Source of the DNA: Ophiobolus disseminans
Lineage: Eukaryota; Ascomycota; Dothideomycetes; Pleosporales; Phaeosphaeriaceae
DNA length: 64,000 bases
NCBI GenBank assembly: GCA_010093685.1
Contig: MU006229.1
Coordinates: forward strand, 124,001-188,000
Direction of reading: 5' to 3'
Shown: positions 43,334-53,581 of the stretch, piece after piece
Position numbering within the stretch: the stretch's first letter is position 1
Layout of the letters: the number at the start of each line of letters is the position of its first letter
Made by a program: the position numbers and the translations under genes
The notes under the pieces: generated by a model
Told to the model about the DNA's origin: nothing
What the model saw: the letters and a program-made list of their open reading frames with translations, nothing else
The model's database searches: none

Positions 43334-45007
43334 ATGGGGTCCATGCCAAAGACAGCTCCCGCCTACGACGTTCTCATCATCGGTGCCGGACTCTCCGGGG
43401 TGTGCAGTCTTTACCACATTCGAAAGCAATTTCCCGGATGGAAAGTGAAAGTCATCGATAACGCGCCCGATGTGGGAGGAACATGGTACTGGAACCGATA
43501 TCCGGGGTGTCGATTGGACTCAGAGACCCTGGCTTATTGCTTCTCATTTGACAAGGAACTTCTGCAAGAGTGGCAGTGGAAGAATACGTTCGCTCCACGA
43601 GACGAAACGTACAACTACATCAAGCGAGTTGTCGAGAAACACGACCTGCGCAAGGACATGCAATTCGATACACAAATCAAATCTGCGTACTGGGACAATG
43701 TTGGACATTACTGGACTTTTGTCAATGCGGTAGGCGAGACGTATACAACCAGGTTCTTCATGAGCTGTGTTGGCTTTCTTTCTGCACCTACGCTTCCGGC
43801 TATTCCTGGTATCCATGACTTCCAAGGTCTCACATTCCACACTTCGCGATGGCCCGCTGATATAGACATCAATCGAGATTTCGCCAACAAGAAAATCGGT
43901 GTTATTGGTACGGGTGCGACGGGCATACAGATCATTACTGCTTTATCTAAGGAGTCAAGTATCCAATCTCTGAGCGTCTTTCAGCGAACAGCAAATTGGT
44001 CGGCGCCATTGCGCAACTCCGAGATTTCTGCCTCGCAGATGTTGGAGCATCAGACAGGCTTCGATAAACTCTTCCAACGATGTGCCGAAACCACATCCGG
44101 CTTCATTTATGCCGCAGACCCGCGTAAAACTTTCGAAGTGACGGACGAAGAACGTATCGCATTATACGAACGCCTGTATGAAGAGCCAGGGTTTGGGAAG
44201 TGGCTTGGGGTATTCAGCGACACTTACACCAATCGACAGGCAAATGACGCTTACTCGGCTTTTATCGCCGCCAAGATCAGACAGCGTGTAAATGATCCTG
44301 TCATCGCAGAAACTCTCATACCAAAGGATCACGGCTTTGGGTTGCGCCGAGTGCCTCTCGAGAGCGGATACTTCGAGGCGTACAATCATAGCAACGTTCG
44401 ACTCGTTGATCTCAAGAAGACACCTATCTCGCATATCAGTGCAGACGGGATAGTGACTGCAGATGGAGAGACACACGAGCTTGATATTTTGATCTGTGCG
44501 ACAGGCTTCGATGCTATCACCGGTGCCTTCAATGCCATTGAGTGGCATGGCAAGCACGATCGGCCGCTGATTGGAACCATAGAAACGGCGGAGGGCGAGC
44601 GAGCCATCTGGCCTGATCACAGACCCAACACATTTCTTGGGCTGACGGTTCCAGCCATGCCGAATATGTTCATGACGCTCGGCCCACATCAGCCATTTGG
44701 CAATGCGACGCGCAGTATTGAGCACGCGGTTCAATTCATATGCGACATTATGAGTTACTGCGATGACCACGGTTATACGTATGTTGAACCCACGGAAGAG
44801 GCGGCAGAAGCATGGACGGAACATGTTGTTGAGTGCAGCAAGGGCGCACTTACGAATGAGGTGGATAGTTGGATGACGGGCGTGAACAAGAATGTGAAGG
44901 GGAAGACTAAGAGAAGCGTGGCGAGATATAGTGGGAGTGTCATTGAGTATAAGAGACGATGCGCAGAGTGCAAGGTGGCCGGATACGCTGGGTTAATATT
45001 CAAGTAG
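43334..45007 (+). CDS. Baeyer-Villiger flavin monooxygenase
   Basis: Single exon, 557 residues from the ATG at 43334; the frame is open upstream to 43178, but the first Rossmann motif lies 17 residues from this Met, the usual distance. FAD-binding GAGLSG (residues 17-22), GTWYWNRYPGCRLDSE, the Baeyer-Villiger fingerprint FQGLTFHTSRW (163-173) and the NADPH-binding GTGATG (192-197) are all present and intact. The C-terminal part includes DILICATGFDAITGAF and MFMTLGPHQPFGN, typical of the cyclohexanone-monooxygenase-like branch. The enzyme inserts oxygen beside a ketone, giving an ester or lactone. Flanking SDRs could supply the ketone or process the product. Cytosolic: no targeting signal is seen. 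Confidence 0.95.
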   Translation: MGSMPKTAPAYDVLIIGAGLSGVCSLYHIRKQFPGWKVKVIDNAPDVGGTWYWNRYPGCRLDSETLAYCFSFDKELLQEWQWKNTFAPRDETYNYIKRVVEKHDLRKDMQFDTQIKSAYWDNVGHYWTFVNAVGETYTTRFFMSCVGFLSAPTLPAIPGIHDFQGLTFHTSRWPADIDINRDFANKKIGVIGTGATGIQIITALSKESSIQSLSVFQRTANWSAPLRNSEISASQMLEHQTGFDKLFQRCAETTSGFIYAADPRKTFEVTDEERIALYERLYEEPGFGKWLGVFSDTYTNRQANDAYSAFIAAKIRQRVNDPVIAETLIPKDHGFGLRRVPLESGYFEAYNHSNVRLVDLKKTPISHISADGIVTADGETHELDILICATGFDAITGAFNAIEWHGKHDRPLIGTIETAEGERAIWPDHRPNTFLGLTVPAMPNMFMTLGPHQPFGNATRSIEHAVQFICDIMSYCDDHGYTYVEPTEEAAEAWTEHVVECSKGALTNEVDSWMTGVNKNVKGKTKRSVARYSGSVIEYKRRCAECKVAGYAGLIFK

Positions 45008-45146
45008 ATGCGCAACGACCCGTAGTATCCAAGCAGTGGAGGTTGTCATCGGTAAGCATTACGAATCACTCATTTCTCAAACTCCACATCCACACCTCTC
45101 CATCCACCAATTCCCTCCTCCCTACGCATTCCCCCCATCTTCCCAC

Positions 45147-45947
45147 CTACCTAGACGTATACCCCCCATCCACCATCAAACAACTCCCCGTCACAAAACT
45201 GCTCCTCCCCCCCGCAAGAAACAACACCCCATCCGCAATCTCCCTCGGCATCCCCATCCGCCCCATCGGCACCGCACCCGCCACCCGCTCCTGCATCGCC
45301 CTCAACACATCCGGATTCCCCATCGTCATCGGCGTCTCCGTGTACCCAGGGCAGATAGCATTCACACGCAGCCCCCTAGCCGCGTAGTCCTCGCTCGCGG
45401 TGCGCGTCAGCCCGATGACGGCATGCTTAGCCGTCGTGTATGCCGTCGACAACGTTATGCCTGCGACGCCTTGGATGCTGGAGAAGTTGATGATGGAACC
45501 GCGCTGCAGAGGCCGCGAGTCGATGGACGAGAGGAGCGGTGTCTGGTCGAGCATGATTTTCGCCGCGGCGCGGAGCACGTAAAATGTGCCGTTGAGATTG
45601 ATGTCTAGTACGCGGTTCCAATCGGAGGTTGTAGCAAAAGCGGCGCCGCCGGCGTGCTTGATGGCGATGCCTGCGGCGTTGACGATGTAATCTAGTCTCC
45701 CGAAAATCTGGGCGGCGCTGGTGACTGCGCGGGTGACGTCTGCTTCGTGGGTGACGTTGACAGCGTAGGTGAGGATTTGGCAGGGTTTGGCGAGGGCTTC
45801 GATTTCGGATTTGACGGTTGCAAGGGCGGATTCATTGAGATCGAGGAGAGTGATGCCGGCGGAGCCTTCGGCTGCGAAAGCTAGGGCGCATGCTTTGCCT
45901 ATGCCGGATGCTGCGCCGGTGATGAGTGCAAAGCCTGGGACGTCCAT
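45147..45947 (-). CDS. Short-chain dehydrogenase (cluster SDR 2)
   Basis: Single exon, 266 residues. It is a classical SDR: TGAASGIG at residues 10-17, Asp at the end of strand 2 (LLDLNES, suggesting NAD(H)), NAAGIAI, INFSSIQGVAG with the catalytic Ser, YTTAK with Tyr and Lys, and the C-terminal FVTGSCLMVDGGYTSR. It resembles bacterial-type 3-oxoacyl or hydroxysteroid/cyclohexanol dehydrogenase-like SDRs that work with alicyclic alcohols and ketones. It converges with the Baeyer-Villiger gene, with 139 bp between the stops. The chemistry pairs naturally with that enzyme: alcohol to ketone, then ketone to lactone. The plus strand downstream of the stop is very C/T-rich. Confidence 0.93.
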   Translation of the reverse strand: MDVPGFALITGAASGIGKACALAFAAEGSAGITLLDLNESALATVKSEIEALAKPCQILTYAVNVTHEADVTRAVTSAAQIFGRLDYIVNAAGIAIKHAGGAAFATTSDWNRVLDINLNGTFYVLRAAAKIMLDQTPLLSSIDSRPLQRGSIINFSSIQGVAGITLSTAYTTAKHAVIGLTRTASEDYAARGLRVNAICPGYTETPMTMGNPDVLRAMQERVAGAVPMGRMGMPREIADGVLFLAGGRSSFVTGSCLMVDGGYTSR

Positions 45948-46564
45948 GGTGCGTGATTTGCTGGTGGAGAGGAGGTTGAGAGAGCAGATTTAGTGATTTG
46001 ATGAAGAACGGGAAGGAAGGGCTATCGGGGGCTTTTTCGAGTCTACCTAGGTATATGCAAGCTGGAAACACTACAGCAGGATGTAAACTTCGGTATGACT
46101 TTCCTATCTGATCTGAAGCTAGTACAGTAGTGCAGCCAATCAGACTTGGCTCTCGTCGCCTCTTCCATCTTCCCACCATGGCGGCGTGGTGCATGCGGGC
46201 AGCGGAGGTCGATAAATGTTTCCGATTCGTTGGGATGGAGGAGCTTTGCTATCGAGGATAACTTGCGCGGCTTGTGATTATCTTACGGTGTAGGAACTTG
46301 TTGAGAAAGTCCGCGGAGGTATACTGAAGACGTAGAGTTATGTTGCCGCAGGGCAGAGGCTTTGCGGCTGCGAATGTTTTGGGAGTACAAAGGTCAGATG
46401 GAACATTGACTAAGCGAAATAAACTTGAAGGCGAGTGTTGAACAAGATCGAAGTATCTCAAAGCGAGAACGACCTCTATAGAATTGTCCATCGAAGTGCT
46501 GGTCTAAGGGTATCGTAGAAGAAGTATGCCACCCAAAACAGTCAAACGCCAATATGTATCCAGA
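45948..46564. other. Intergenic, SDR 2 to MFS gene
   Basis: Promoter region of SDR 2 and 3' end of the MFS gene. No gene or repeat is seen. Confidence 0.5.
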
Positions 46565-48428
46565 TCAAAGCCCATACACAAACGTAATCTTCTCATCGCC
46601 TTCTCTTCCTTGCTGAGTAGCTTGTTCGAGCCACTCCGCAAGCCACTCAAATCGTGACTTGCTCCTGATCATTCCCACCATCTGCTTCAGCCATCGCGGT
46701 CCCTGAGGCAGCAATCCTGTCCCACTCACTCTCTCCTGCTCGATATCTTCCTCACTCCAAGTCGCAAGTATTCTTTCCCTCCTGGCATTCTCTGCTTGAA
46801 GCCGCTTCAAAAAGAGCACGAATCCCAGCGCCGAGCACGCAACACATGCAAGTGTCAACCAGAATGGCACGATGTAGCCGTTAGCAGCGTACTTGGGGCG
46901 GAACATCAGTGCCGCTACCAAACCAGCAAGATTGCCCCAGCCGTTGATCCCGAGAAGGAGGGCGCGCTTTCCTGGGGAAGATGTGTTGCCGGATATCCAA
47001 GCTACTGTCAGCGGCGAGGCAACGTATGTACCTGATAGCAGAACATTAAGAGCTAGATAGCGAGGTATAGCCCAAGATGTCGGCAGTAAAACGACGATGG
47101 TTAGACCTAGGATCACGAGCATCAGACCGAAGAGGACTGGCTTCAACCGTATGCGGTACTTGTCGCTGTATCGAGCGACGAAGAAGAGAGTGACTGCGCC
47201 GCATAGATGGGGCGGTGCGGATAGAAGATTTATCAAAGCCGGATTCGATTTGTTCGTTAAAGGAGCGAGGACTAGAGGTAGGAACACCGAGAAGGCGTAC
47301 ACGGGGACAGCGGAAAGGACGTTGCAAACCAAGATGTGCCAGATCTTAGTGTTGATGATGGAGGAGAAGATGTCGCGAGGCGTCACACCTCGATCGTCCA
47401 ACGTTGCCCGCTTTTGCGTCCGTGTAGGTGCCTTCGAGGGGTGCAGCAAGCCGCGAGATTCCTCGTCGTATTCCTGGTCCTCATCATGGGTTTCATTCTG
47501 GAGAGTCGAGGAGGTATTCTGCAGATCCCTATCTCTTAGAACTCGAAATGACGCGTAGTGACGCTCTTCGGGTGTGAAGAACCACGCCGTTTCCACGCTA
47601 TGAGGAAGCACAAAGTATCCGACAAGTGCAAAGAGAACTGTCAGAGTTCCCTCGAGAAGGAAGAGAACCTGCCATGGTCGCCATGCATTGTTTGGTTGTG
47701 TCCCGCCAGTCTCGTCACGAAAGTGGGAGAATACGAGGTAGCTTATGACGCCGCCGAGGGCACCTCCGACTGCGGCTTGACCGTAGAAGAGCGAAAGTCT
47801 CCGTCCGAACTCGAAGCGCGTGTAGAAGAGGGAAAGGTATGTCACGGTGACAGGATAGAAGCCAGCTAAGTCAAAGTTAGTACCCCGTGTATCTATGAGT
47901 CGAGTCTTCCATACCCTCGAGGCATCCGATCATGATGCGCAGGGTGTATAGCTGCCATCTATGCCGGACCCACGCGTGTAGTGCCGTCGCAATACCCCAT
48001 AGAATCATGCAAGACGGCACCCACGCTACCATGCCATATCTCCTTCCCAAGGCAGCACCGAGCGGTTGAAGCGACACGAAAAAGGCGAAGAAGAGGGCTA
48101 CGGCGGTGTTGAGGTCGCCCTTCTCGAGGCCGATATCGGTTGTAAAGTGCGCAGATTCGGCATTTCCTATCTTTTTGCTCTATTAGCAAAGCACCTTCTT
48201 CGAACTCGAGTAAATGGGATGGCTTACATTTGCTTTGTCGAGCGCGTTAAACAAGAACAAAAGCGCAAGGAACGGCAGCAACAAGCAGTCAAGCTTCAAT
48301 AACGTTCGTTTATGTACTCGGGGATCCAAAAAGTCTGCTTCTTCGACCTCATCCGGCGGCATCGTTTGTCGTGAAGCTTGCGAGGCAGCTGCGACTGGGG
48401 TGAGCTCGAATGACCGCTCACCGGCCAT
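46565..48428 (-). CDS. MFS transporter, anion:cation symporter (allantoate-permease-like)
   Basis: Three exons: 48428-48228, 48179-47915 and 47865-46565 (588 residues). N-terminal cytosolic part, then TM1 LLLPFLALLFLFNALDKAN; after the first intron GNAESAHFTTDIGLEKGDL, typical of the ACS family; YTRFEFGRRLSLFYGQAAVG after the second. There are about 12 TM segments with a long acidic central loop (around ETHDEDQEYDEESRG). ACS-family members import organic anions such as allantoate, nicotinate, pantothenate or carboxylated ring compounds. The first acceptor is chosen so that SKKIGNAES is read; alternatives shift the frame. At the edge of the monooxygenase cluster, it is the likely importer or exporter of the pathway's acid substrate or product. 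Confidence 0.87.
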
Positions 48429-49903
48429 GCCTGCGGTTGCCAAGCGGATGCGGCGGGGAGCGCATCACAGGGCTAATTGCGTCGTATGACCCCCGGCATG
48501 TGCATGAAATGATCCAAAGAGGTCATCTGGTTAGCATCGTGATAAATTAAGCTATGCGGCTGATGCCACATTGTTGTGCTTATTTTCCGCTGGGTGGACC
48601 CTGGAATGGTGGTCATGACGCGATGCGGCTGGTCGGAGGGCTAGAAGCGGGAAGGTGCACTACTGTTGTTTCCACTACTCGAAACACCTTAACACTTCAC
48701 ATCTACTGTTCCTTATGGAAATATTCTACTCGGTGCACTACTCGTCTTGTCGCTAATCAAACACTTCCCCCTCCAGCTCCAGATTTCAAAGAGTTCATCG
48801 AGAACGAGAACACGTCCGAGTCAATCCTGGAAGTTAGGGCACATTCGAATGAATGTCAATAAGTCTATATCCACTCCATATCCACATCGTTTTGAGGCTC
48901 GTAGGTCTCGCGTTCGGTGTAGTCTAAGTCAGAGCTCACCACACCGCGATACCAACTCCACCGAGCTGCTCTGTCATCTTTGGCCCCAGCCGAGCGGCTG
49001 CCAGACCAATTCGAGCTTCTACATATGCCTCCGGCGCAGAACATGTAACGTCTGTCTCAGTATGTGGAAATGAATTTGTCGTATTTTGTTCCTGCACTCT
49101 CGATCTACGCAGCTTGGGTCCGTTTTGCGGTATTGCCAGGAAAAGCTCTTGCCAGGCTCGCCAAAGGTTTCAGCCTCGACATCTCCTATCCACAAGATGT
49201 AGAAAGACTTGGGAGAGTACGCTTTGCAGCTACAATAACAAATCAGCCGTCTAAATCAGAGCACCCGCCTGCTTTGCACTGAAGCTCAAGTGCATCACTT
49301 CGCATACCAACACGAGCATTACACGAGGATCTTTACAGTCGACATTCCCATGCATCTACCCCTCGCACGTTGCGGCCCCCAATTGGGGGCTCCCCACGCT
49401 TACGCTCTCCTGCGCCAGCCAATCTTAAATAGGAAGCTGTATTTTCACTGTCGCTAAATCTGTAAATCCCCGGGTTTTCGGCTGAGGGATCTCACCAATC
49501 AAGGCACTTAACGCAGCCATGTCTACAACATGTAAACGCTTGGGCTTTTTTACTGTTGCAAGGACGAACGTGCTCACGGACAAGCATGTGTGAAGTGTCG
49601 GCTTGCTAACACCTCATTTCCCTTCAACAGTCTCAGGGACGAAGGCGGTTTACTGCATAAGCAAGGGCAAAAGGTCCCCCGGAAGCCCAATGCGGTCGTT
49701 GTGGAGGCCAGGAGAAAGATATAAAGTATACACACCGCAATCTTACAAAGACAGCTTCCATACCAACGACAAGAGCAATTCCTATCAGCCTTGCACTTTC
49801 TGCAAACAGAGAGAGAGACTACTCGGCTCGGCTTTCGGACTCTGCTTGCCATAGATACACCGGACTATCGCCTCCAGTTACTATAGCATCATCAATCACC
49901 AAC
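48429..49903. other. Gene-free stretch
   Basis: 1.5 kb between the divergent MFS and phospholipase genes. Some spliced-looking fragments occur around 49580-49860, but no complete gene can be assembled. No repeat or RNA gene is seen. Confidence 0.45.
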
Positions 49904-50540
49904 ATGAAGTCCACCATCATTGCTATCCTAGCTTTCGCCAGCCTCGCCTTCTCGGCCCCATTGTCTCTAGGGGATTGTGAAACGGCCCTAAAGACCACCA
50001 CGGATAGCTATGTCTTCAGCATCTCCATCGATCAATTCATCGCCAACCGCAAAGGACACCCTTGGCCTGCGTTACTAGACTGGAGCGCTGATGGGTGCAG
50101 TACGAGTCCAGATAATCCATTTGGATTTGACTGTAAGCACAACTCCAGGAGTCGCATTGTTGACGCAACAAGACGAAAGAACCTGTACATCGAATGTAAT
50201 GCTAACACCCACACAAGTCATCAACTCTTGCTACCGCCACGACTTCGGATACCGAAACTTCAAGCAACAAAACCGCTTCTCCGATGCTAACAAAGAGCGC
50301 ATCGACTCCAACTTTAAGAAAGACTTGTACGTCGACCAACTTCTCGCCCCTTCCCGTTCATGCCTATCTCCTACCTAAGCAAAGTATTAATGCTCTGACA
50401 GGTTCAACCAATGCAAATCCGAGACCTCGCGAACCGCATGCGATAAAATAGCAACTATTTATTACAATGGCGTCGTGCTGTTTGGCAAGAAAAGGGCTGC
50501 GGAGATACTGGAGGCGCGGATGGCGGCGGACGAGGAGTGA
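49904..50540 (+). CDS. Secreted fungal phospholipase A2 (PF09056 type)
   Basis: Three exons: 49904-50132, 50218-50326 and 50402-50540 (158 residues). Residues 1-17 form a signal peptide (MKSTIIAILAFASLAFS), then a short propeptide-like stretch. The catalytic motif CYRHDFGYRN (His 84, Asp 85) is formed at the start of exon 2, followed by RIDSNFKKDL and, after the second splice, FNQC. Cys at about 25, 65, 81, 117 and 126 include the pairs expected for the small fungal/bacterial PLA2 fold. Such enzymes hydrolyse the sn-2 ester of phospholipids, usually with calcium. Length is normal. It could serve nutrition, signalling or interaction with other organisms; the sequence does not tell which. Confidence 0.92.
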
Positions 50541-51472
50541 ATGGGTGAAGATGTTGGGAAAGAAGGTCCGTGGATGCAAACGATACTGGAAGAGGTAGAA
50601 AGACATCTCCACTCCTTGGTTGGGGGAAGGACGGGGGGAGCTTGTCAGGCTTCAATTTCCCATTCTTTTTAATTATGTATTCTTATCGTAATTTAATATC
50701 TGCAACTTTTGCCTATTTCTCGCGCTTCGATATGGATGTACAAGATCATACAAGGGATATAAACCTCACGGAACCATCGGTGCTTGATCGCATGAAGACG
50801 TGTTCGTTCAGACGGCTGATGAACCCAAGACCTAAAGCGTGAGGAGGCGAGGGGAAAAGAAGATGCAGGTTGATTCAGCGGCTGGGTAGGTGACTAATAA
50901 CGATAGTGAAGAAAGGAAGTGTAACGAAGAGAAAGGATGGTGGGAGTGAGAGCATTCAACGCATATCAGGTGTTAGTATCATTCCGGCGTAGAGTGCGTG
51001 CTTCGTGGATGGCACGCTGTATATTGAATCGGTATCGCGTCAGGGTCTTTTCAAGGCCATAGAAATGACTCTGGCCGCCGAAAGTTTTGCAGGCGTCCAG
51101 GTTTAAGGCTTGTTTCCGATCCGGAGAGAAATATTTTTGCGAAAGAGTATAAGTGCTTCGCAACTAGCGACGGCGATTGGGGCTTGCTGTACGTTCTCTA
51201 ATCAATAAGGCCGCATGAACAGGCATCGCGGGCCTGGTATTAGCTACCAGAGCTTCAGGCACATCTAACCTTCAATCAGATCCTAGCACACTAGTAAACT
51301 CTTGAGAAAGTTGTCGTGTTTGGGCCATGATCAACCCGACGGGGATGAACTCCACAGCATATTCCCAAAAAAAGCATAGGCCGTTCTTGTCCTCGTGCAA
51401 TGCCATTCAATTGTCTATGAGCACATGTCCGCTATTTGTACATGTTGTCCAGTATTCTCTATCCCCTCCCAT
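50541..51472. other. Gene-free stretch
   Basis: 0.9 kb between the phospholipase and the ATP8 gene, whose 3' ends converge. No gene, RNA or repeat is recognised. Confidence 0.45.
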
Positions 51473-51822
51473 TTACAACTTGCTGATGAACAGGCGGGCG
51501 GCGAACAGGCGCATGCGCTGGGGCAAAATGTACTTGGAGAAGATGTAGATGAGCGACGGCAGCAGGATGAAGGCCACGGTGGTCTCGTTGACGAAGAAGA
51601 AGGGGATCAGTTGGGGCATAGCCGACTTGAGAACCATCTGTAGCGCTATTAGCTCCCACTCCTTCCCCAGGGTGTATATAGGCGCACCATCTGCTGGGAT
51701 CCGACCTCGGTCTTCTTGTTCTGGCTCGCGACGAGGGCAGGGCGCGCCATGACGGATGGGCGGACGGCCGTGGGCGCGCGGAAAGCGGCCCTGGCGAAGG
51801 GACGGAGGAAGCGGGCGTTCAT
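51473..51822 (-). CDS. ATP8: Nucleus-encoded mitochondrial ATP synthase subunit 8
   Basis: Two exons (51822-51688 and 51637-51473, 50-nt intron) give 99 residues. Exon 1 is a presequence rich in Arg and Ala and almost free of acidic residues (MNARFLRPFARAAFRAPTAV...). Exon 2 begins MVLKSA and then reads MPQLIPFFFVNE, a TM stretch, YILPQRMRLFAARLFISKL and stop, matching the mitochondrially encoded Atp8 of fungi from end to end (MPQL..PF.F.N start, LRLF.SR.FISKL end). Atp8 is a membrane subunit of the Fo stator. The presequence, intron, GC-rich standard codons and a likely 5'-UTR intron (donor about 51901, acceptor just before the ATG) show a functional nuclear gene, not a mitochondrial-DNA fragment. 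Confidence 0.88.
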
Positions 51823-52560
51823 TTCTGGAGTCTGCGGGTCAGCGCACTGCTGTGGGGGCCCAATTGGCGGCGTGGGGCTTGCGAGCGGGCAATTTGACGT
51901 ACCGGACGAGGTTTGCGAGGCCCGTGGAGATGAGTCGTGATGGAGTTGCGGGTGGGAGCGATTCGTGCTGCTCGTTGGTGATGCCGGCAAAAGCTCGAAG
52001 CTGCGGCGGGCCGGGAAGTTCCGTGGCACGTGCTTGGGCTTGGCGGGCGGGAATTACCAACGTTCGCAGCCAACAACGTTCCAACATCCAGCATCTCCAT
52101 CCCAAAATGATTGACGCGTATACCATTGTAAAGGCATTGAATATCGAGACTGCTTTGCGGCAAGCACATATAGCATTGCTTGATGTCTCATTTCGCTCAC
52201 TCAGATTTCACACATCCCACGCTTTTAGCCCGAAATGGCATTGTCACAGAGCCTCATGCGATATAGGCGCATCAATACTGATATCGATAGCCCCACGCAT
52301 CGTTCAAGCGTAATCGCTTTCATCGTCGGATGCACCAACTTGCATTGGTATCCGTACCTCTGCTGACAATGGATCGTCATGCCAGCAGATGTAGCTAGTG
52401 CTAGCTCCCATTGAACCGCGCTCGATGGGGGCGAACTGTATATAAGCTGTGAATCGCCACATGGACCCCGCTTCACGGCCGCACTGGCAGACAATTCCGA
52501 GTAGATGTTCTTGCGGACCGCAATCGTGCATTCGCTCATCGCACGATTCCGAGAGCAGCC
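51823..52560. promoter_or_regulatory. Divergent upstream region, ATP8 / NmrA-like gene
   Basis: Holds the 5' ends of both genes. On the minus strand a probable 5'-UTR intron of ATP8 runs from a GTACGT donor near 51901 to an AG about 2 bases before the ATG. No other element is recognised. Confidence 0.5.
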
Positions 52561-53581
52561 ATGACTGAAAAGATTACGGTCATTGGGGTAAGCACTTTCT
52601 TAGTCCAGTCGATAGCGTGACAGGAGCTAAAATGCTTAGAACTGGGAGTTGTGCCTTTCCATCGTCACCGCCCTTGTACCGTCAACCTTTAGTCGACACA
52701 GTCTCAAGTGCCAAGTATCAGTCCTGACGTACCCACAACAAACCCTCGGAGTGCCGCCTCACGTCTCACGGTATTTTATCGAGCACAGGAAGTCCGACTT
52801 CACCGCGAAATCGCTGCAGGATGCCTTTATTGGCCAGGATATTGTCATCAGCACAGTTGGCGGAGGCGACTTCGATCTGCAAATACGAATCATTGATGCC
52901 CTGGTTGCTGCAGGCGTGAAGCGGTTCATTCCCCACGAGTTTGGTCACGATACCCTGAACCGAGGAATACAGGAGCGGATCCCCAAATATGCAGGACGTG
53001 CAAAGGTGCTCGAGCATCTTCAGAACAACATTACCAAAGCCAACCCCGGCTTCGACTGGATTGGCATCGCAACAGGCTACACGCTAGACACCAACCTTAT
53101 CAGCGGAGATATGGGCTTCGATATGCAATGGCACAGTGCAAGTATGCACGGCAGTGGCACTGAGCCCTTCGCAGCGTCTAGCCTTGAAAGAGTCGGGAAG
53201 ATTGTCGTTGCCGTCATCCAGCAATGGGATCAAATTGACAATCACTACATCTACGCTGCAGGTGTTATCACATCAGCGAAGGAGGTTCTTCGAGCGGCTG
53301 AAAAGGCCACGCGTCGCGACTGGACCGTTGGAAACAATGATGTTGAAGATAGTGTAAAAGAGGGAGAAAAGAGGATCGAACGGGGCTTCCCGGACGCTGG
53401 AATGGCTTTGCTTGAAAGAAGCGTGCTGTACGATAAGCAACTGCAAGCGTCGGCCCCGTTCAAGTCCAGCAGCTCGAATAGTCTGCTGCAGCTACTGCCC
53501 GAGTCGGTCGCAGATATCGTGAACAAAGCTTACCACGACTTGCAAGAGCACGGCAAACCTGGCTGTGGATGTTCAGCATGA
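52561..53581 (+). CDS. NmrA-like / isoflavone-reductase-like protein
   Basis: Two exons (52561-52587 and 52640-53581, 52-nt intron) give 322 residues. The first exon codes MTEKITVIG. The fold-typical segments QDIVISTVGGGD, RIIDALVAAGVKRFIPHEFG and GFDWIGIATGYTLD are all present, and the C-terminus ends GCGCSA. Members are atypical SDRs that bind NAD(P): redox sensors such as NmrA/HSCARG, or reductases of phenolic substrates. At the position of the usual GATGxLG loop this protein reads GNWELC, so dinucleotide binding is in doubt. The splice site that gives this reading is the only one keeping frame, so the change is either real or the result of a 1-nt deletion next to the acceptor. Confidence 0.8.
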
